Positions 1-9,081 of a DNA stretch of 64,000 nt are shown here, piece after piece. Under the pieces are notes generated by a model. It made no database searches. It was not told the DNA's origin and saw only the letters and a list, made by a program, of their open reading frames with translations. The stretch lies in assembly GCA_963210315.1 (NCBI GenBank), contig OY723281.1, positions 1,488,001 to 1,552,000 of the forward strand, written 5' to 3'. The stretch's first letter is position 1. Each line of letters starts with the position of its first letter. Both the position numbers and the translations under genes were made by a program. This DNA is from Rhynchopus euleeides (taxonomy: Eukaryota; Euglenozoa; Diplonemea; Diplonemida; Diplonemidae).

Positions 1-91
1 GGGCCACTTTGGGTCACGCTGTCTTTGCCACCCATCCCCACCCCAAAGGCACAGACACACCACCACCCACACAGCGGCTCCTCCCGTCACC

Positions 92-460
92 ATGTCTGCG
101 AGGGGCGGGAAGACGGGGAGGTGCGTGACGCCCCCCGCAGTGGAGCCGGGCACTCCCCCACAGAGCGCGTCGAAGCGGCGTCGCGTCACGGCCTGCCCGG
201 TGCAATCGCCTGCGATCCCGGGTGCTGTGGGTGGGTCCCTGGAGGGGGGCATCGCGGCGGAGGGGGGCCCAGTCGTGGAGAAGGTGCTCGCCACCAACCC
301 CACAGAGCCCGCAGGTGTCGAACCCAGCAGCAAGAGTATGGCAGCACCAATGCGAGGAACATGTTTCGTGTGTGTTTCCGTGTGGGGAAGCGTCAACCTG
401 ACAGTGCAATTGGATTGTCATCAGAACTGTTGTGGCTGGGAAGGAGAGGTTACCTTCTGA
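92..460 (+). CDS. Small ORF or 5' exon upstream of WD40 gene 1
   Basis: I do not recognise this 122-residue frame. It begins 'MSARGGKTGRCVTPP' and has a basic, nuclear-signal-like 'SASKRRRV'. A second copy lies at 19545 upstream of the WD40 gene at 20017. The first 85 or so residues are conserved between the copies, but the reading frames diverge after 'SMAAP' through small indels. Both copies are followed by GTTTCG and then a pyrimidine-rich tract ending in CACCACAG just before the WD40 ATG, so this may be a 5' exon and intron. Splicing at that GT would keep frame in this copy (271 nt) but not in the second (270 nt), which argues against a simple fusion. A 5' leader ORF is the alternative. 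Confidence 0.35.
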   Translation: MSARGGKTGRCVTPPAVEPGTPPQSASKRRRVTACPVQSPAIPGAVGGSLEGGIAAEGGPVVEKVLATNPTEPAGVEPSSKSMAAPMRGTCFVCVSVWGSVNLTVQLDCHQNCCGWEGEVTF

Positions 461-558
461 TAGTTCTTCCGCAGCCCAACTGTGTGGGGACTTGTTCTGT
501 GATGTTGTGTGCAAGCTTGCGACCCGACAACCATCTCGCACACATCACCTCCTCCCAA

Positions 559-573
559 CCACCCCCACCACAG
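559..573 (+). promoter_or_regulatory. Putative 3' splice / trans-splice acceptor motif of the WD40 family
   Basis: The tract 'accacccccaccacag' ends in AG two bases before the gene 1 ATG. Near-identical tracts end at 4462, 12821, 15561, 20014, 27095 (CGCAG), 44289 and 46152, 2-61 bases before the ATG of other family members. A conserved pyrimidine-rich tract with a terminal AG so close to the start codon suits spliced-leader addition in Euglenozoa, or the 3' end of a leader intron. Transcript data would decide between them. Confidence 0.45.
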
Positions 574-575
574 GG

Positions 576-1718
576 ATGGACGGCCCCACCGTGGATGTGA
601 CTGTGCGTCACACGGGGACCGGAGACAGCTGTGTCGTCGGTGTTCCGGAAGGCGGGACCGTGGTCGGGCTGAAGGCGGATGCGCTCAACGAGATGTTCCC
701 GGGTTCTATCGACACAGTCCGTGAGGCTGCATGCGTCGCAGCACACATCGAAGGGTGTGAGGAGGAGCTGGACGACGCACAGCGTGTTGCCGACACGGGT
801 CTGGAGGACGGGGGTGCTGTCCAGCTCGTCCCACGCTGGCCCATCGTCAAGGCTCCCGCAGTCTACTCATCAACGCATGGCATATTCATCAGGTGCATCA
901 CACTGTCGAGGTGTGGGACGCTGTGTGCTGTGGGTTCCCTCAAAGGACACATCACTGTGTTTGACACCACCACCGCTGCTGTGGTGGCGGACTTATCACA
1001 CGGCAACAAGGTGCTTAGTTGCACAGCGTTCTCTGTCTGTGGGACGTGGTTGGCAACGTGCTCTGACGACGGCACCATCTGCGTGTGGCTGACTTCAACT
1101 TGGGAGGCAGTGTGCATGCTGGACCACAACAACACCGGCGTGTTCAGTGCAGCGTGGACACACTGCGGACGTCTGGTGTCCGGAGACAACTCAGGCAAAT
1201 TGCGTGTGTGGGACTTGAAGGGCACACCGAGCGCCACAGTGCTGGAGGGTCACAGGAAGCATGTTCGCAGCATTGCTGTGTCGGGCACGAGGATCTTCAG
1301 CGGGTCAGTGGACAGCACCGTCCGTGTGTGGGACATCAGCACCCTCACACACACACACACCCTGGATGACCACACTGGTTGGGTGACCGGCATCGCCCTG
1401 ACTCAGGACGAGCAGCACCTGGTGTCGTGCTCTTGGGACAAGTCACTCAAGGTGTGGTGCACAACCTCCCTCAGCTGCCTGCGTACTGTGCGACTGAACT
1501 CCGGGCCCTCCTCACTTGCTGTGTCACAGCCAGGTGATGTTGTTGCGGTGGACGGCTTTTGCACGACCAGACTGTACCGCCTCAGCACAGGGGAGTATCT
1601 GGGGAAGGTGGGCTCACTGAGTGAGGCTGTTGCACTCAGCCTCTGCGGGAGGTGGGTCTTCACACCAACGGACAAGACTTCAGTCACTGTGTGTGCTGTG
1701 TCTTCCGTTTTACCCTGA
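576..1718 (+). CDS. WD40 family gene 1: seven-bladed propeller with N-terminal conserved domain
   Basis: Encodes 380 aa. The ATG at 576 ('MDGPTVDVTVRHTG') follows an acceptor-like AG at 573; the open frame runs further upstream but is not conserved there. Residues 5-88 form a family-wide domain ('VVGVPEGGTVVGLKADAL' to 'LEDGGAVQLVPRW') that looks like a ubiquitin-type beta-grasp fold; this is inference. Residues 90-380 make seven WD40 blades: variants of 'GTICVW', 'KLRVWDLK', 'STVRVWDIS' and 'KSLKVW', and a last blade 'RWVFTP...VCAVSSVLP'. Variable patches include 'HGIFIRCITLS', 'VGSLKGHI', 'HNNTGVFSAAW', 'GHRKHVRSIA', 'SVDSTVRVW' and 'LNSGPSSLA'. It has no signal peptide or membrane segment, so it is probably a cytosolic scaffold or recognition protein; the ligand is unknown. 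Leader and start match the gene at 20017. Confidence 0.85.
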   Translation: MDGPTVDVTVRHTGTGDSCVVGVPEGGTVVGLKADALNEMFPGSIDTVREAACVAAHIEGCEEELDDAQRVADTGLEDGGAVQLVPRWPIVKAPAVYSSTHGIFIRCITLSRCGTLCAVGSLKGHITVFDTTTAAVVADLSHGNKVLSCTAFSVCGTWLATCSDDGTICVWLTSTWEAVCMLDHNNTGVFSAAWTHCGRLVSGDNSGKLRVWDLKGTPSATVLEGHRKHVRSIAVSGTRIFSGSVDSTVRVWDISTLTHTHTLDDHTGWVTGIALTQDEQHLVSCSWDKSLKVWCTTSLSCLRTVRLNSGPSSLAVSQPGDVVAVDGFCTTRLYRLSTGEYLGKVGSLSEAVALSLCGRWVFTPTDKTSVTVCAVSSVLP

Positions 1719-2010
1719 GTGCAGTATCAGGCCGTGTTTCCCTGCCTGCTGTTCCATGTTGTTCGTACCACTCCAGACCCTCTCGTTGCCGCTCTCTGTC
1801 TCTGTCTTTCACACCGCACCCCTGAAGTTCATTTTGTTCCTTTGTCGATGCCTGGCGGGTGCCTGTGTGTGTAGCTGTTCGAAGGTTGGGTGTAACGGGG
1901 GAGGAGGGGATGAGGGGTGCAGCAGCATGGGTATCTTCGTTGCGGGGATGTGCACGCTTACAGCAGACGATAGACAGGTCTGTCGCTAGCTTATCGAGGT
2001 TGGAGACTTT

Positions 2011-2105
2011 TACACACTTGTGAGCAGAAAATGTGACTCCACTACAGCCAAACGTGCTCCGCACGCCACTAGCCTCCCCCATCACAGGAGTTGAGGCATT
2101 TGTGT
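2011..2105 (+). repeat. Dispersed repeat R2 (about 90 bp)
   Basis: Begins 'cttgtgagcagaaaatgtga' and ends 'gttgaggcatttgtgt'. A near-identical copy lies at 14703-14794, where its end abuts a WD40 3' fragment. Only two copies are seen in this window. Confidence 0.7.
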
Positions 2106-2661
2106 TTACGGGGTGTCGAGTCTGCGAAGGAACGGGGAGAAATCCGTGCTGATGGGCATCCGAGCTCCAGATCAGCAGCGGGCCCTCGAAAACCCCCAAA
2201 AAAAACTCGATCCTACTCCGAATACAAGGGGGGGGGGGGCTTCTATTTAGCCCCCCCCCCCCCCCCCAGTAACCCGGCCCTCTGGGGGCGTTCGCTCTCA
2301 CCCCGTTCGGCCCTCCCGCCCCCCCCCGTCCCCCCCTCCCGCCACCAACCTGCCCGTCACTTCCGTTGCGCTTCCGTTGGCGTTTGTGACCGCCCCCCTG
2401 GGGGCCTTCGGTCAGTAATGCAGAGAAGTGAGGAATGGTGAACCGCCTCACAACACCTGGCTGCAAAGTGACACAGTTTGACACACAGTGGCACAGAGCG
2501 AAGGCCCCCTCTGATTCATATCGCCTCCAAAAGTGAGCCCCTCTGCAGTTCGAAACCCCCCCCCCCCTCTCTCTCCGAACTATTACCCCCCGAGACAGAA
2601 CGCAAAACAAGCAACCCCCCCCCCCCAATGTTGTGACACGCGCACAACAGGTTTTCTTATT

Positions 2662-2792
2662 AAGCACACTCGTGTGAGCGGAAAGCGCTCCACCACAGCT
2701 GCAACCAAACGTGCTCTATACACTAACCCCACCCTTCATCAGGCTCAGGGTGTGATCAGTTCAGGGTTTTGTGTGTAGAAGCGTCAGCGCAA
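2662..2792 (+). repeat. Dispersed repeat R1 (about 130 bp), first copy
   Basis: Runs from 'aagcacactcgtgtgagcgg' to 'gaagcgtcagcgcaa'. Other copies are at 22005-22135 and 28261-28432; the last supplies the altered C-terminus of the WD40 gene at 27117. Diverged reverse-complement versions form the A repeats of the VIPER-like element (49735-49833, 54472-54588), sharing 'tgctcta(t/c)acac', 'ccttcatcagg' and 'gaagcgtcaacgca'. R1 copies may therefore be remnants of related retroelement termini. Confidence 0.7.
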
Positions 2793-2862
2793 TGTTGTGA
2801 CAAGCAAAACTTGTAAGTTCTGCAGGAATTTACACAGTCTTAAAACCTTGATAACAAGACAC
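2791..2862 (+). repeat. Dispersed repeat R4 (about 65-70 bp)
   Basis: Core 'caatgttgtgacaagcaaaa', then 'gtaagttctgcaggaattta' and 'ccttgata'. Other copies are at 6589-6650 and 28638-28703, each preceded by a C run. The copy at 6589 directly abuts the inverted-repeat element at 6641. Confidence 0.7.
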
Positions 2863-3245
2863 AACTGTTTCCCTGCCTCCGCGTGCTGCCATGTTGTTCG
2901 CACCCTGTGCCTTGGCTCAGAAGTGTTGGCTCGGAACCTGCTTCCCTCGACTTGTGTTTGCTGTGTGTTGTTCTCACCTCGTGTGCCCAGAGAGTACCCC
3001 ACCCCTCGCCTCCGCTGGGCATCCTTCAACGGCCACCCTGCACAGAAGTGACATCCTTCAACGGGTCGCCCTGTACAGAGGCGGGGGAAGCATGTCACCC
3101 CCTCGGCCCTCGAGGGGGCTAGGCACCATCCAGACACACATCACACCTTTGGGCATTGGAGGGGAGCCGCCACCGCAGGGTGTGGGACCGGCCGGGGTTG
3201 GGGGGGGGGGGGGTTGGGGCGGGCACCGGGTGAGGTGAGACAGCC

Positions 3246-4085
3246 AACACCCCTATACATCCGTCCGTCCATCCCCCTCCCCCCCCCCCGCCCTCCCTTG
3301 GCGCAGCGTGGCCCCCGACAACCCGCACCACCACCGGAGGGGGGAGCGCAAGGTATACGAAGCGGTTCCCGGGACGACGTGGAAGGTGCTGATATCGCCT
3401 GAGAAGATGTTTGGGGCATCTGACATGAGAAGAGAAGAAGAGAGCAAATGATTGACATGTGCTCTCTCTGCAGGCTGCTCCACACCCCCACCCCCGGCCA
3501 CATACCCAGTCCCTTTGCATGGAGAGTGCCTCTGCCCTTTAGCCCCCCTCGCTCCGGGTGAGGGATTCATCACGGCAGGCTTGTGTGTCAGCTCCCCACT
3601 GAAGCAGCGCCAAGATGTGGTCACGACACCTGTGTGGCTTTGGCCCGCATCCCCATCGCACACTGCACACCCCTATACATCCGTCCGTCCATCCCCCTCC
3701 CCCCCCCGCCCTCCCTTGGCGCAGCGTGGCCCCCGACAACCCGCACCACCACCGGAGGGGGGAGCGCAAGGTATACGAAGCGGTTCCCGGGACGACGTGG
3801 AAGGTGCTTATCTCGCCTGAGAAGATGTTTGGGGCATCTGATATGAGAAGAGAAGAAGAGAGCAAATGATTGACATGTGCTCTCTCTGCAGGCTGCTCCA
3901 CACCCCCACCCCCGGCCACATACCCCAGTCCCTTTGCATCGAGAGTGCCTCTGCCCTTCAGCCCCCCTCGCTCCGGGTGAGGGATTCATCAAGGCAGGCT
4001 TGTGTGTCAGCTCCCCACTGAAGCAGCAAGACGTGGTCACGACACCTGTGTGGCTTTGGCCCGCATCCCCATCGCACACTGCACA
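3246..4085 (+). repeat. Tandem duplication, two 420-bp units
   Basis: Unit 1 (3246-3665) and unit 2 (3666-4085) both start 'acacccctatacatccgtcc' and include 'gtgctctctctgcaggctgc', which resembles a splice acceptor. They differ mainly in C-tract length and single bases, so the duplication is recent. Frames across it are shifted by the C-tract changes and I see no coding gene. Confidence 0.85.
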
Positions 4086-4483
4086 CGCCAGTTGTCAGCG
4101 TGCGGCGTCAGGGTGAACCACCTCACAAACTGTGTGCCCTGTGTTGTGTGGTTCGTGATATACTCCCATGTCTCTCCGTCTGTGTCGCTCCGTGTCAAAC
4201 TGTGTCACTTTGCAACCACTTTTGTAGAGCGGCTCGCTTGTTCTCGTTGCGGCGTCAGCTTGTTGGGGTTAGGGGTATGATAATGCGGTGCAATTCGACA
4301 CGGTACTGCCAGTCACGCATGCACCGAGGCAGTGTGAACACATCGCACTTCGCTCGGCGCAACCTCCGGTCGGGCGTGCGGCGTCAGGGTGAACCACCTC
4401 ACAAACTGTGTGCCTTCATTGCATGATGTTACACCGCACCTCCCCAACCACCCCCACCACAGGCACACTGGTCAATAAGCAAC

Positions 4484-5617
4484 ATGGATGTGCGTGTCCG
4501 TCACACGGGGACCGGTGACAGCTGTGTCGTCGGTGTTCCGGAAGGCGGGACCGTGGTCGGGCTGAAGGCGGATGCGCTCAACGAGATGTTCCCGGGTTCT
4601 ATCAACCCAGTCCGTGAGGCTGAAAACGTCGCAGCACACATCGAAGGGTGTGAGGAGGAGCTGGACGATGCACAGCCCGTTGCCGACACTGGTCTGGAGG
4701 ACGGGGGTGCTGTCCAGCTCGTCCCACGCTGGCCCAACCTCAAGGCTCCCGCAGTCTACTCATCGACCCATGGCGGCAAGATACGCCGCATCACACTGTC
4801 GAGGTGTGGGACGCTGTGTGCTGTGTGCTACAGCAACGGACACATCACTGTGTTTGACACCACCACCGCTGCTGTGGTGGCGGACTTAACACACGGCAAC
4901 AAGACGATTCCTCGCACAGCGTTCTCTGTCTGTGGGACGTGGTTGGCAACGTGCTCTCTCAACGGCACCATCTGCGTGTGGCTGACTTCAACTTGGGAGG
5001 AGGTGTACATGCTGGACCACAACAGCACCATGGCGTTCGGTGCAGCGTGGACACACTGCGGACGTCTGGTGTCCGGAGACTCATCGGGCAAAGTGCGTGT
5101 GTGGGACTTGAAGGGCACACCGAGCGCCACAGTGCTGGAGGGTCACAGCATTGCTGTTCTCAGCGTTGCTGTGTCGGGCACGAGGATCTTCAGCGGGTCA
5201 CGTGACAAGACCATCCGTGTGTGGGACATCAGCACCCTCACACACACACACACCCTGGATGACCACACTGGTTGGGTGACTGGCCTTGCCCTGACTCAGG
5301 ATGAGCAGCACCTGGTGTCGTGCTCTCACCACAGGTCACTCAAGGTGTGGTGCACAACCTCCCTCAGCTGCCGGCGTACTGTGCGACTAGACATCAGCAA
5401 TCCCTACTCACTTGCTGTGTCACAGCCAGGTGATGTTGTTGCAGTGAGGTGCCTGACCGCCACCACACTGTACCGCCTCAGCACAGGAGAGTGTCTGGGG
5501 AAGGTGGACTCAGAGGGTCATGGTGTTGCACTCAGCCTCTGCGGGAGGTGGGTCTTCACACCTACAAACGAGAACACTTCAGTCTTTGTGTGTGCTGTGC
5601 CTTCCGTTCCACCGTGA
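4484..5617 (+). CDS. WD40 family gene 2
   Basis: Encodes 377 aa, starting 'MDVRVRHTGTG'. It belongs to the leader group 'ggcacactggtcaa(t/c)(a/c)agcaacATG' shared with the genes at 15583 and 27117. The frame is intact through all seven blades and ends '...VFVCAVPSVPP'. Patches that differ from gene 1 are 'HGGKIRRITLS', 'VCYSNGHI', 'NKTIPRTAFS', 'HNSTMAFGAAW', 'GHSIAVLSVA', 'SHHRSLKVW', 'LDISNPYSLA' and 'VRCLTATTLYRL'. Framework residues between them are almost unchanged. The N-terminal domain carries 'AQPVADTG' in place of the usual 'AQRVADTG'. Function is as for the rest of the family: a propeller with a private set of top-face residues. Confidence 0.87.
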   Translation: MDVRVRHTGTGDSCVVGVPEGGTVVGLKADALNEMFPGSINPVREAENVAAHIEGCEEELDDAQPVADTGLEDGGAVQLVPRWPNLKAPAVYSSTHGGKIRRITLSRCGTLCAVCYSNGHITVFDTTTAAVVADLTHGNKTIPRTAFSVCGTWLATCSLNGTICVWLTSTWEEVYMLDHNSTMAFGAAWTHCGRLVSGDSSGKVRVWDLKGTPSATVLEGHSIAVLSVAVSGTRIFSGSRDKTIRVWDISTLTHTHTLDDHTGWVTGLALTQDEQHLVSCSHHRSLKVWCTTSLSCRRTVRLDISNPYSLAVSQPGDVVAVRCLTATTLYRLSTGECLGKVDSEGHGVALSLCGRWVFTPTNENTSVFVCAVPSVPP

Positions 5618-5980
5618 GTGCAGTGTCTCGCAACCTGCCCTGTCTTGTGTGCTTGCCGTTCTCCCGTGTACTACGTGTTCTGCCTGTTGTGCCGTCAATG
5701 TTCTTCTTTTGTAGCCTCATGCAATGAAGGAGGAAATGGAACACGGAGAAGGCAGGTGCCGATTTGAACTAACGGCACGCGTAGTGCCGTAATTGCAGAG
5801 CCACATCTGACCTCATCACAGGTCGAGGTGTGTGCGTTTCACCACAACCTCTCCCCCCCATTCCCCCGTGTTCAGTGACATGTGTCGATAGTGTTCCATT
5901 TTCAACTGTTGTTTTGTGGTGGGTCTGATGCGGCATCATTCACACTACACTCGGTGTACCCAGGGGCACAACATCGCTCC
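5618..5980 (+). other. Intergenic 3' flank of gene 2
   Basis: Begins with the family 3' flank. From about 5930 it matches the flank of the gene at 7963 ('tgtacccaggggcaca', compare 9228-9243). It ends at a junction with a WD40 3' fragment. No gene seen. Confidence 0.55.
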
Positions 5981-6400
5981 ACGTGACAAGACCATCCGTG
6001 TGTGGGACATCAGCACCCTCACACACACACACACACCCTGCATGGCCACACTCGTTCGGTGAGCGGCATCGCCCTGACTCAGGACGAGCAGCACCTGGTG
6101 TCGTGCTCTTTTGACAAGTCACTCAAGGTGTGGTGCACAACCTCCCTCAGCTGCCTGCGTACTGTGCAGCTGAACGGGAAACCCACCTCAGTTGCTGTGT
6201 CACAGCCAGGTGATGTTGTTGCTGTGGGGGCTGCTTACAGTGACACCACCACACTGTACCGCCTCAGCACAGGCGAGTGTCTGGGGAAGGTGGACTCAAA
6301 GGGTCGTGGTGTTGCACTCAGCCTCTGCGGGAGGTGGGTCTTCACACCAATAAGCAACACTTCCGTCTCTGTGTGTGATGTGTCTTCCGTTTCAGCCTGA
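5981..6400 (+). pseudogene. WD40 3' fragment (blades 4-7), frameshifted
   Basis: Coding homology starts abruptly at 'acgtgacaagaccatccgtg' and runs to a normal stop at 6400. The 5' half of the gene is absent. One extra CA in the CACACA run (about 6018-6034), compared with intact copies, shifts the frame before 'HGHTRSVSGIALT'. The downstream part, 'VGAAYSDTTTLYRLSTG' to 'PISNTSVSVC', is nearly identical to the gene at 10235, so the fragment probably derives from it. The left junction shares ACGTG with both parent sequences, which suggests microhomology-mediated joining. Confidence 0.8.
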
Positions 6401-6442
6401 GTGCAGTGTCTTGGAACCTGTTCCCTGCCTTGCGTGCTTGCC

Positions 6443-6478
6443 GCGAAGGCCTGTGATGACAGATGTAGCGGGCCTTGC
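6443..6478 (+). promoter_or_regulatory. Conserved stem-loop in WD40 3' flank
   Basis: 'gaaggcc' pairs with 'gggccttgc', with a smaller internal TGT/ACA pairing. The same element follows other family stops at 11405-11441, 16761-16800, 45539-45575, 49029-49068 and 62261-62300. It may be an RNA processing or stability element, or merely duplicated flank. Confidence 0.45.
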
Positions 6479-6640
6479 TCTCCCGTCACCCTATTTCCCG
6501 AGCCTTGTGTGCCTGTGCCTGCCACTGCAGGAGGATCTGCATCTCTCCTGCACCAACACAGTCCCTACAGGATACAAAACCCCCCCCCAATGTTATGACA
6601 AGCAAAACTTGTAAGTTCTGCAGGAATTTACACATTCTTA

Positions 6641-7555
6641 TACCTTGATACCTACCCCCCCCGTGTTTAAGTCCCCTATCCATATGATGTGTTTAAGTCC
6701 CCTCGGCGGCCAATTTTCCCGAAGGGACTTAAACACCCCGGTCTAGTAGTTTGGTTGGGGGGCATTTTTTCTCGATTTTTCCAGGTGTCCGTTGGCGGAC
6801 CACCAGGATGTGAGGCACGTGTGGAGGCCAGGGAGGGAGCCTGGGGGCTTCGGATACCCGCGCGTGGCCCGGACTGCCCCGCAGGGGGCAGTCCGGGTCA
6901 CGTCGCTCGTCCTCATCCACAGCCTCGCTGTGTGCGATGCAGGTTGTGCGCCAGCCCCTCTTGTCGCACTGGAGTCGGTAATCAATTCTGCGGCACAGCG
7001 GGGCTGCTAGCAGTGGCGAGGGCCGCAGTGTGCCAGTGCTCAGCGCCCTCGGATCCCCACGCCACCCATACTGCCACCCCCAGCTGGCCCCGCCTGAGCA
7101 CCCGCTGTGTGTCCCGTCTCCCAGGGGAGAACGTCGGTTGGCTCAGGGGATATGCCATCTCCCATGGGACATCTAGCGGAAAGCTTGACACCTCCCAGGG
7201 CTAGCATCAACCCCTGAGGCACGACATCTCTTGCGCTTCAGGCCCCCTTGGGTTGCTTGCCCTGCAGCTTTGGCAGCCTGACCACCCCAAGTCAGTGGTT
7301 ATGGGCAGTGCTTGGCAGAGTAGGGTGGCCCTGAAGCAGTGTGAGAGGCAAAGGGGTTTGAGGCCCCAGCACCCAGGTCCCCAGAATCTGTCCAGATGTG
7401 CCTCGGAATCGATATAATACGGTCTCTCCCCGGTTCCCTCAGGAAACAGGTGGCAGGCGTGTTTAAGTCCCCTCCGATGTGTTTAAGTCCCCTTGGCCCC
7501 GATTTTGACGTTTGGATAGGGGACTTAAACACGGGGGGGGGTAGGTACCAAGATA
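6641..7555. mobile_element. Non-autonomous element with 42-bp inverted ends ('GTGTTTAAGTCCCC')
   Basis: The left end 'accttgatacctaccccccc' continues with 'gtgtttaagtcccctatcca'. The right end (7513-7555) is its near-exact reverse complement. Internal copies of 'gtgtttaagtcccc' occur at about 6691, 7459 and 7480, with inverted copies at 6726 and 7522. The interior encodes nothing recognisable but holds a perfect 13-bp hairpin at 6868-6897 (cccggactgcccc / ggggcagtccggg). Both flanks carry 'cagtccct(a/g)cagg', a host sequence also found intact at 11524 and 45659, consistent with an insertion there. No clear target duplication could be fixed. Confidence 0.6.
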
Positions 7556-7962
7556 TAACAGTCCCTGCAGGGGATAGGTGTTGAGGGGAATGCTTTGTGC
7601 TGTTTCCCACACGGCTTCAAATGACGCGATCGGAGACTCGGCGTCCGTGGGTGGTGTGTGGGTGGGTTCTACAGACAGGTGTTTCACAACTGTAGGTGGC
7701 GATGGGGTGGGAGTCGGTTGGAGGGAGCGTGTCCTGCTGCAGGGTTAGCGGGTGCGGTGAGTGTGGCTGGTCGCCGTGACTCTCTGGGTCTCCCCATCCA
7801 CCCACCCACCCACCCGCCCACCCACCCGCCCGAACCCCCCTAACCCCATGCATCAACTGGTGGCACCCCCTTGAGGCAACCTGTCTTGATCCCCATCCCC
7901 ACCATCGCACACTCCACACACCGCCACATTCTCCAGAAAAGCTGAGCAGCTCAGCCAAAGTC
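7556..7962 (+). other. Leader region of WD40 gene at 7963
   Basis: No gene seen. The stretch 'cttcaaatgacgcgatcgga' to about 7790 is duplicated at 45690-45870 upstream of the gene at 46213. CCCACC tandem repeats occupy about 7797-7835. The last 45 bases ('ccaccgccacattctccag') resemble an acceptor. Confidence 0.5.
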
Positions 7963-9081
7963 ATGGATGTGACTGTGCGTCACACGGGGACCGGTGACAG
8001 CTGTGTCGTCGGTGTTCCGGAAGGCGGGACCGTGGTCGGGCTGAAGGCGGATGCGCTCAACGAGATGTTCCCGGATTCTATCAACCCAGTCCGTGAGGCT
8101 GAAAACGTCGCGGCACACATCGAAGGGTGTGAGGAGGAGCTGGACGATGCACAGCGTGTTGCCGACACGGGTCTGGAGGACGGGGGTGCTGTCCAGCTCG
8201 TCCCACGCTGGCCCATCGTCAAGGCTCCCGCAGTCTACTCATCGACCCATGGCGGCAAGGTGTGCCGCATCACACTGTCGAGGTGTGGGACGCTGTGTGC
8301 TGTGGGTTGCTTCAACGGACACATCACTGTGTTTGACACCACCACCGCTGCTGTGGTGGCGGACTTAACACACGGCAACAATCCGATGTTTTGTACTGCG
8401 TTCTCTGTCTGTGGGTCGTGGTTGGCAACGTGCTCTTGTGATGGCATCTGCGTGTGGCTGACTTCAACTTGGGAGGAGGTGTGCATACTGGACCACAACA
8501 ACACCAGCGTGTGGAGTGCAGCGTGGACACGCTGCGGACGTCTGGTGTCCAGAGACGAATCAGGCAAAGTGCGTGTGTGGGACTTGAAGGGCACACCGAG
8601 CGCCACAGTGCTGGAGGGTCACAGCGATGTTGCTCTCAGCATTGCTGTGTCGGGCACGAGGATCTTCAGCGGGTCATCTGATGTGTGGGACATCAGCACC
8701 CTCACACACACACACACCCCGGATGGCCGGACTGGGGTTGTGCCTTGCATTGCACTGACTCAGGACGAGCGGCACCTGGTGTCGTGCTCTTACGACTCAA
8801 GGTCACTCAAGGTGTGGTGCACAACCTCCCTCAGCTGCCTGCGTACTGTGCAACTGGACGACCTTCCCTCCTCAGTTGCTGTGTCACAGCCAGGTGATGT
8901 CGTTGCAGTAAGAAGCTGGGCCAACACCACCACACTGTACCGCCTCAGCACAGGAGAGTGTCTGGGGAAGGTGGACTCAAGGGGTGATGGTGTTGCACTC
9001 AGCCTCTGCGGGAGGTGGGTCATCACACCAACGAACGATACGTCAGTCTCTGTGTGTGCTGTGTCTTCCGTTTCACCCTGA
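7963..9081 (+). CDS. WD40 family gene 3
   Basis: Encodes 372 aa ('MDVTVRHTG' to 'AVSSVSP') with an intact frame. It is the shortest full-length member because blade 4 has lost about five residues: 'FSGSSDVWDIS' where others read '[15 protein letters not shown]'. The B-C loop of blade 2 is one residue short ('SCDGICVW'). Other private patches are 'HGGKVCRITLS', 'VGCFNGHI', 'NNPMFCTAFS', 'HNNTSVWSAAW', 'GHSDVALSIA', 'DGRTGVVPCIALT', 'SYDSRSLKVW' and 'VRSWANTTTLYRL'. Loss of the blade 4 loop may change folding locally; I still call it a gene because the frame is open throughout. The 3' flank (9082-9260) is the source-like sequence of the junction at 5981. Confidence 0.85.
   Translation: MDVTVRHTGTGDSCVVGVPEGGTVVGLKADALNEMFPDSINPVREAENVAAHIEGCEEELDDAQRVADTGLEDGGAVQLVPRWPIVKAPAVYSSTHGGKVCRITLSRCGTLCAVGCFNGHITVFDTTTAAVVADLTHGNNPMFCTAFSVCGSWLATCSCDGICVWLTSTWEEVCILDHNNTSVWSAAWTRCGRLVSRDESGKVRVWDLKGTPSATVLEGHSDVALSIAVSGTRIFSGSSDVWDISTLTHTHTPDGRTGVVPCIALTQDERHLVSCSYDSRSLKVWCTTSLSCLRTVQLDDLPSSVAVSQPGDVVAVRSWANTTTLYRLSTGECLGKVDSRGDGVALSLCGRWVITPTNDTSVSVCAVSSVSP

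Larger units (their letters stand above)
1719..3245. other. Intergenic: repeats and homopolymer tracts, no gene seen
   Basis: After the stop comes the family 3' flank ('gagtgcagtatcagg', 'ttccctgcctg'). The rest holds dispersed repeats at 2011-2105, 2662-2792 and 2791-2862. It also has a G12 run facing a C17 run (2230-2241 and 2251-2267), which could form a strong hairpin, and C-rich low complexity to about 2640. Reading frames here are not conserved elsewhere. Confidence 0.6.

Noticed and set aside
600..850. Antisense 80-codon frames ('MTMGQRGTSWTAPPSS') opposite every WD40 start
   Set aside because: Conserved only because the sense strand is nearly identical in all copies; variation follows sense-strand codon logic.
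92..1718. Single spliced gene joining the 'MSARGGK' ORF to WD40 gene 1
   Set aside because: The proposed GT donor keeps frame in copy 1 (271 nt) but not in copy 2 (270 nt), and the donor contexts differ (AT|GT and AG|GT); kept as separate low-confidence ORFs.
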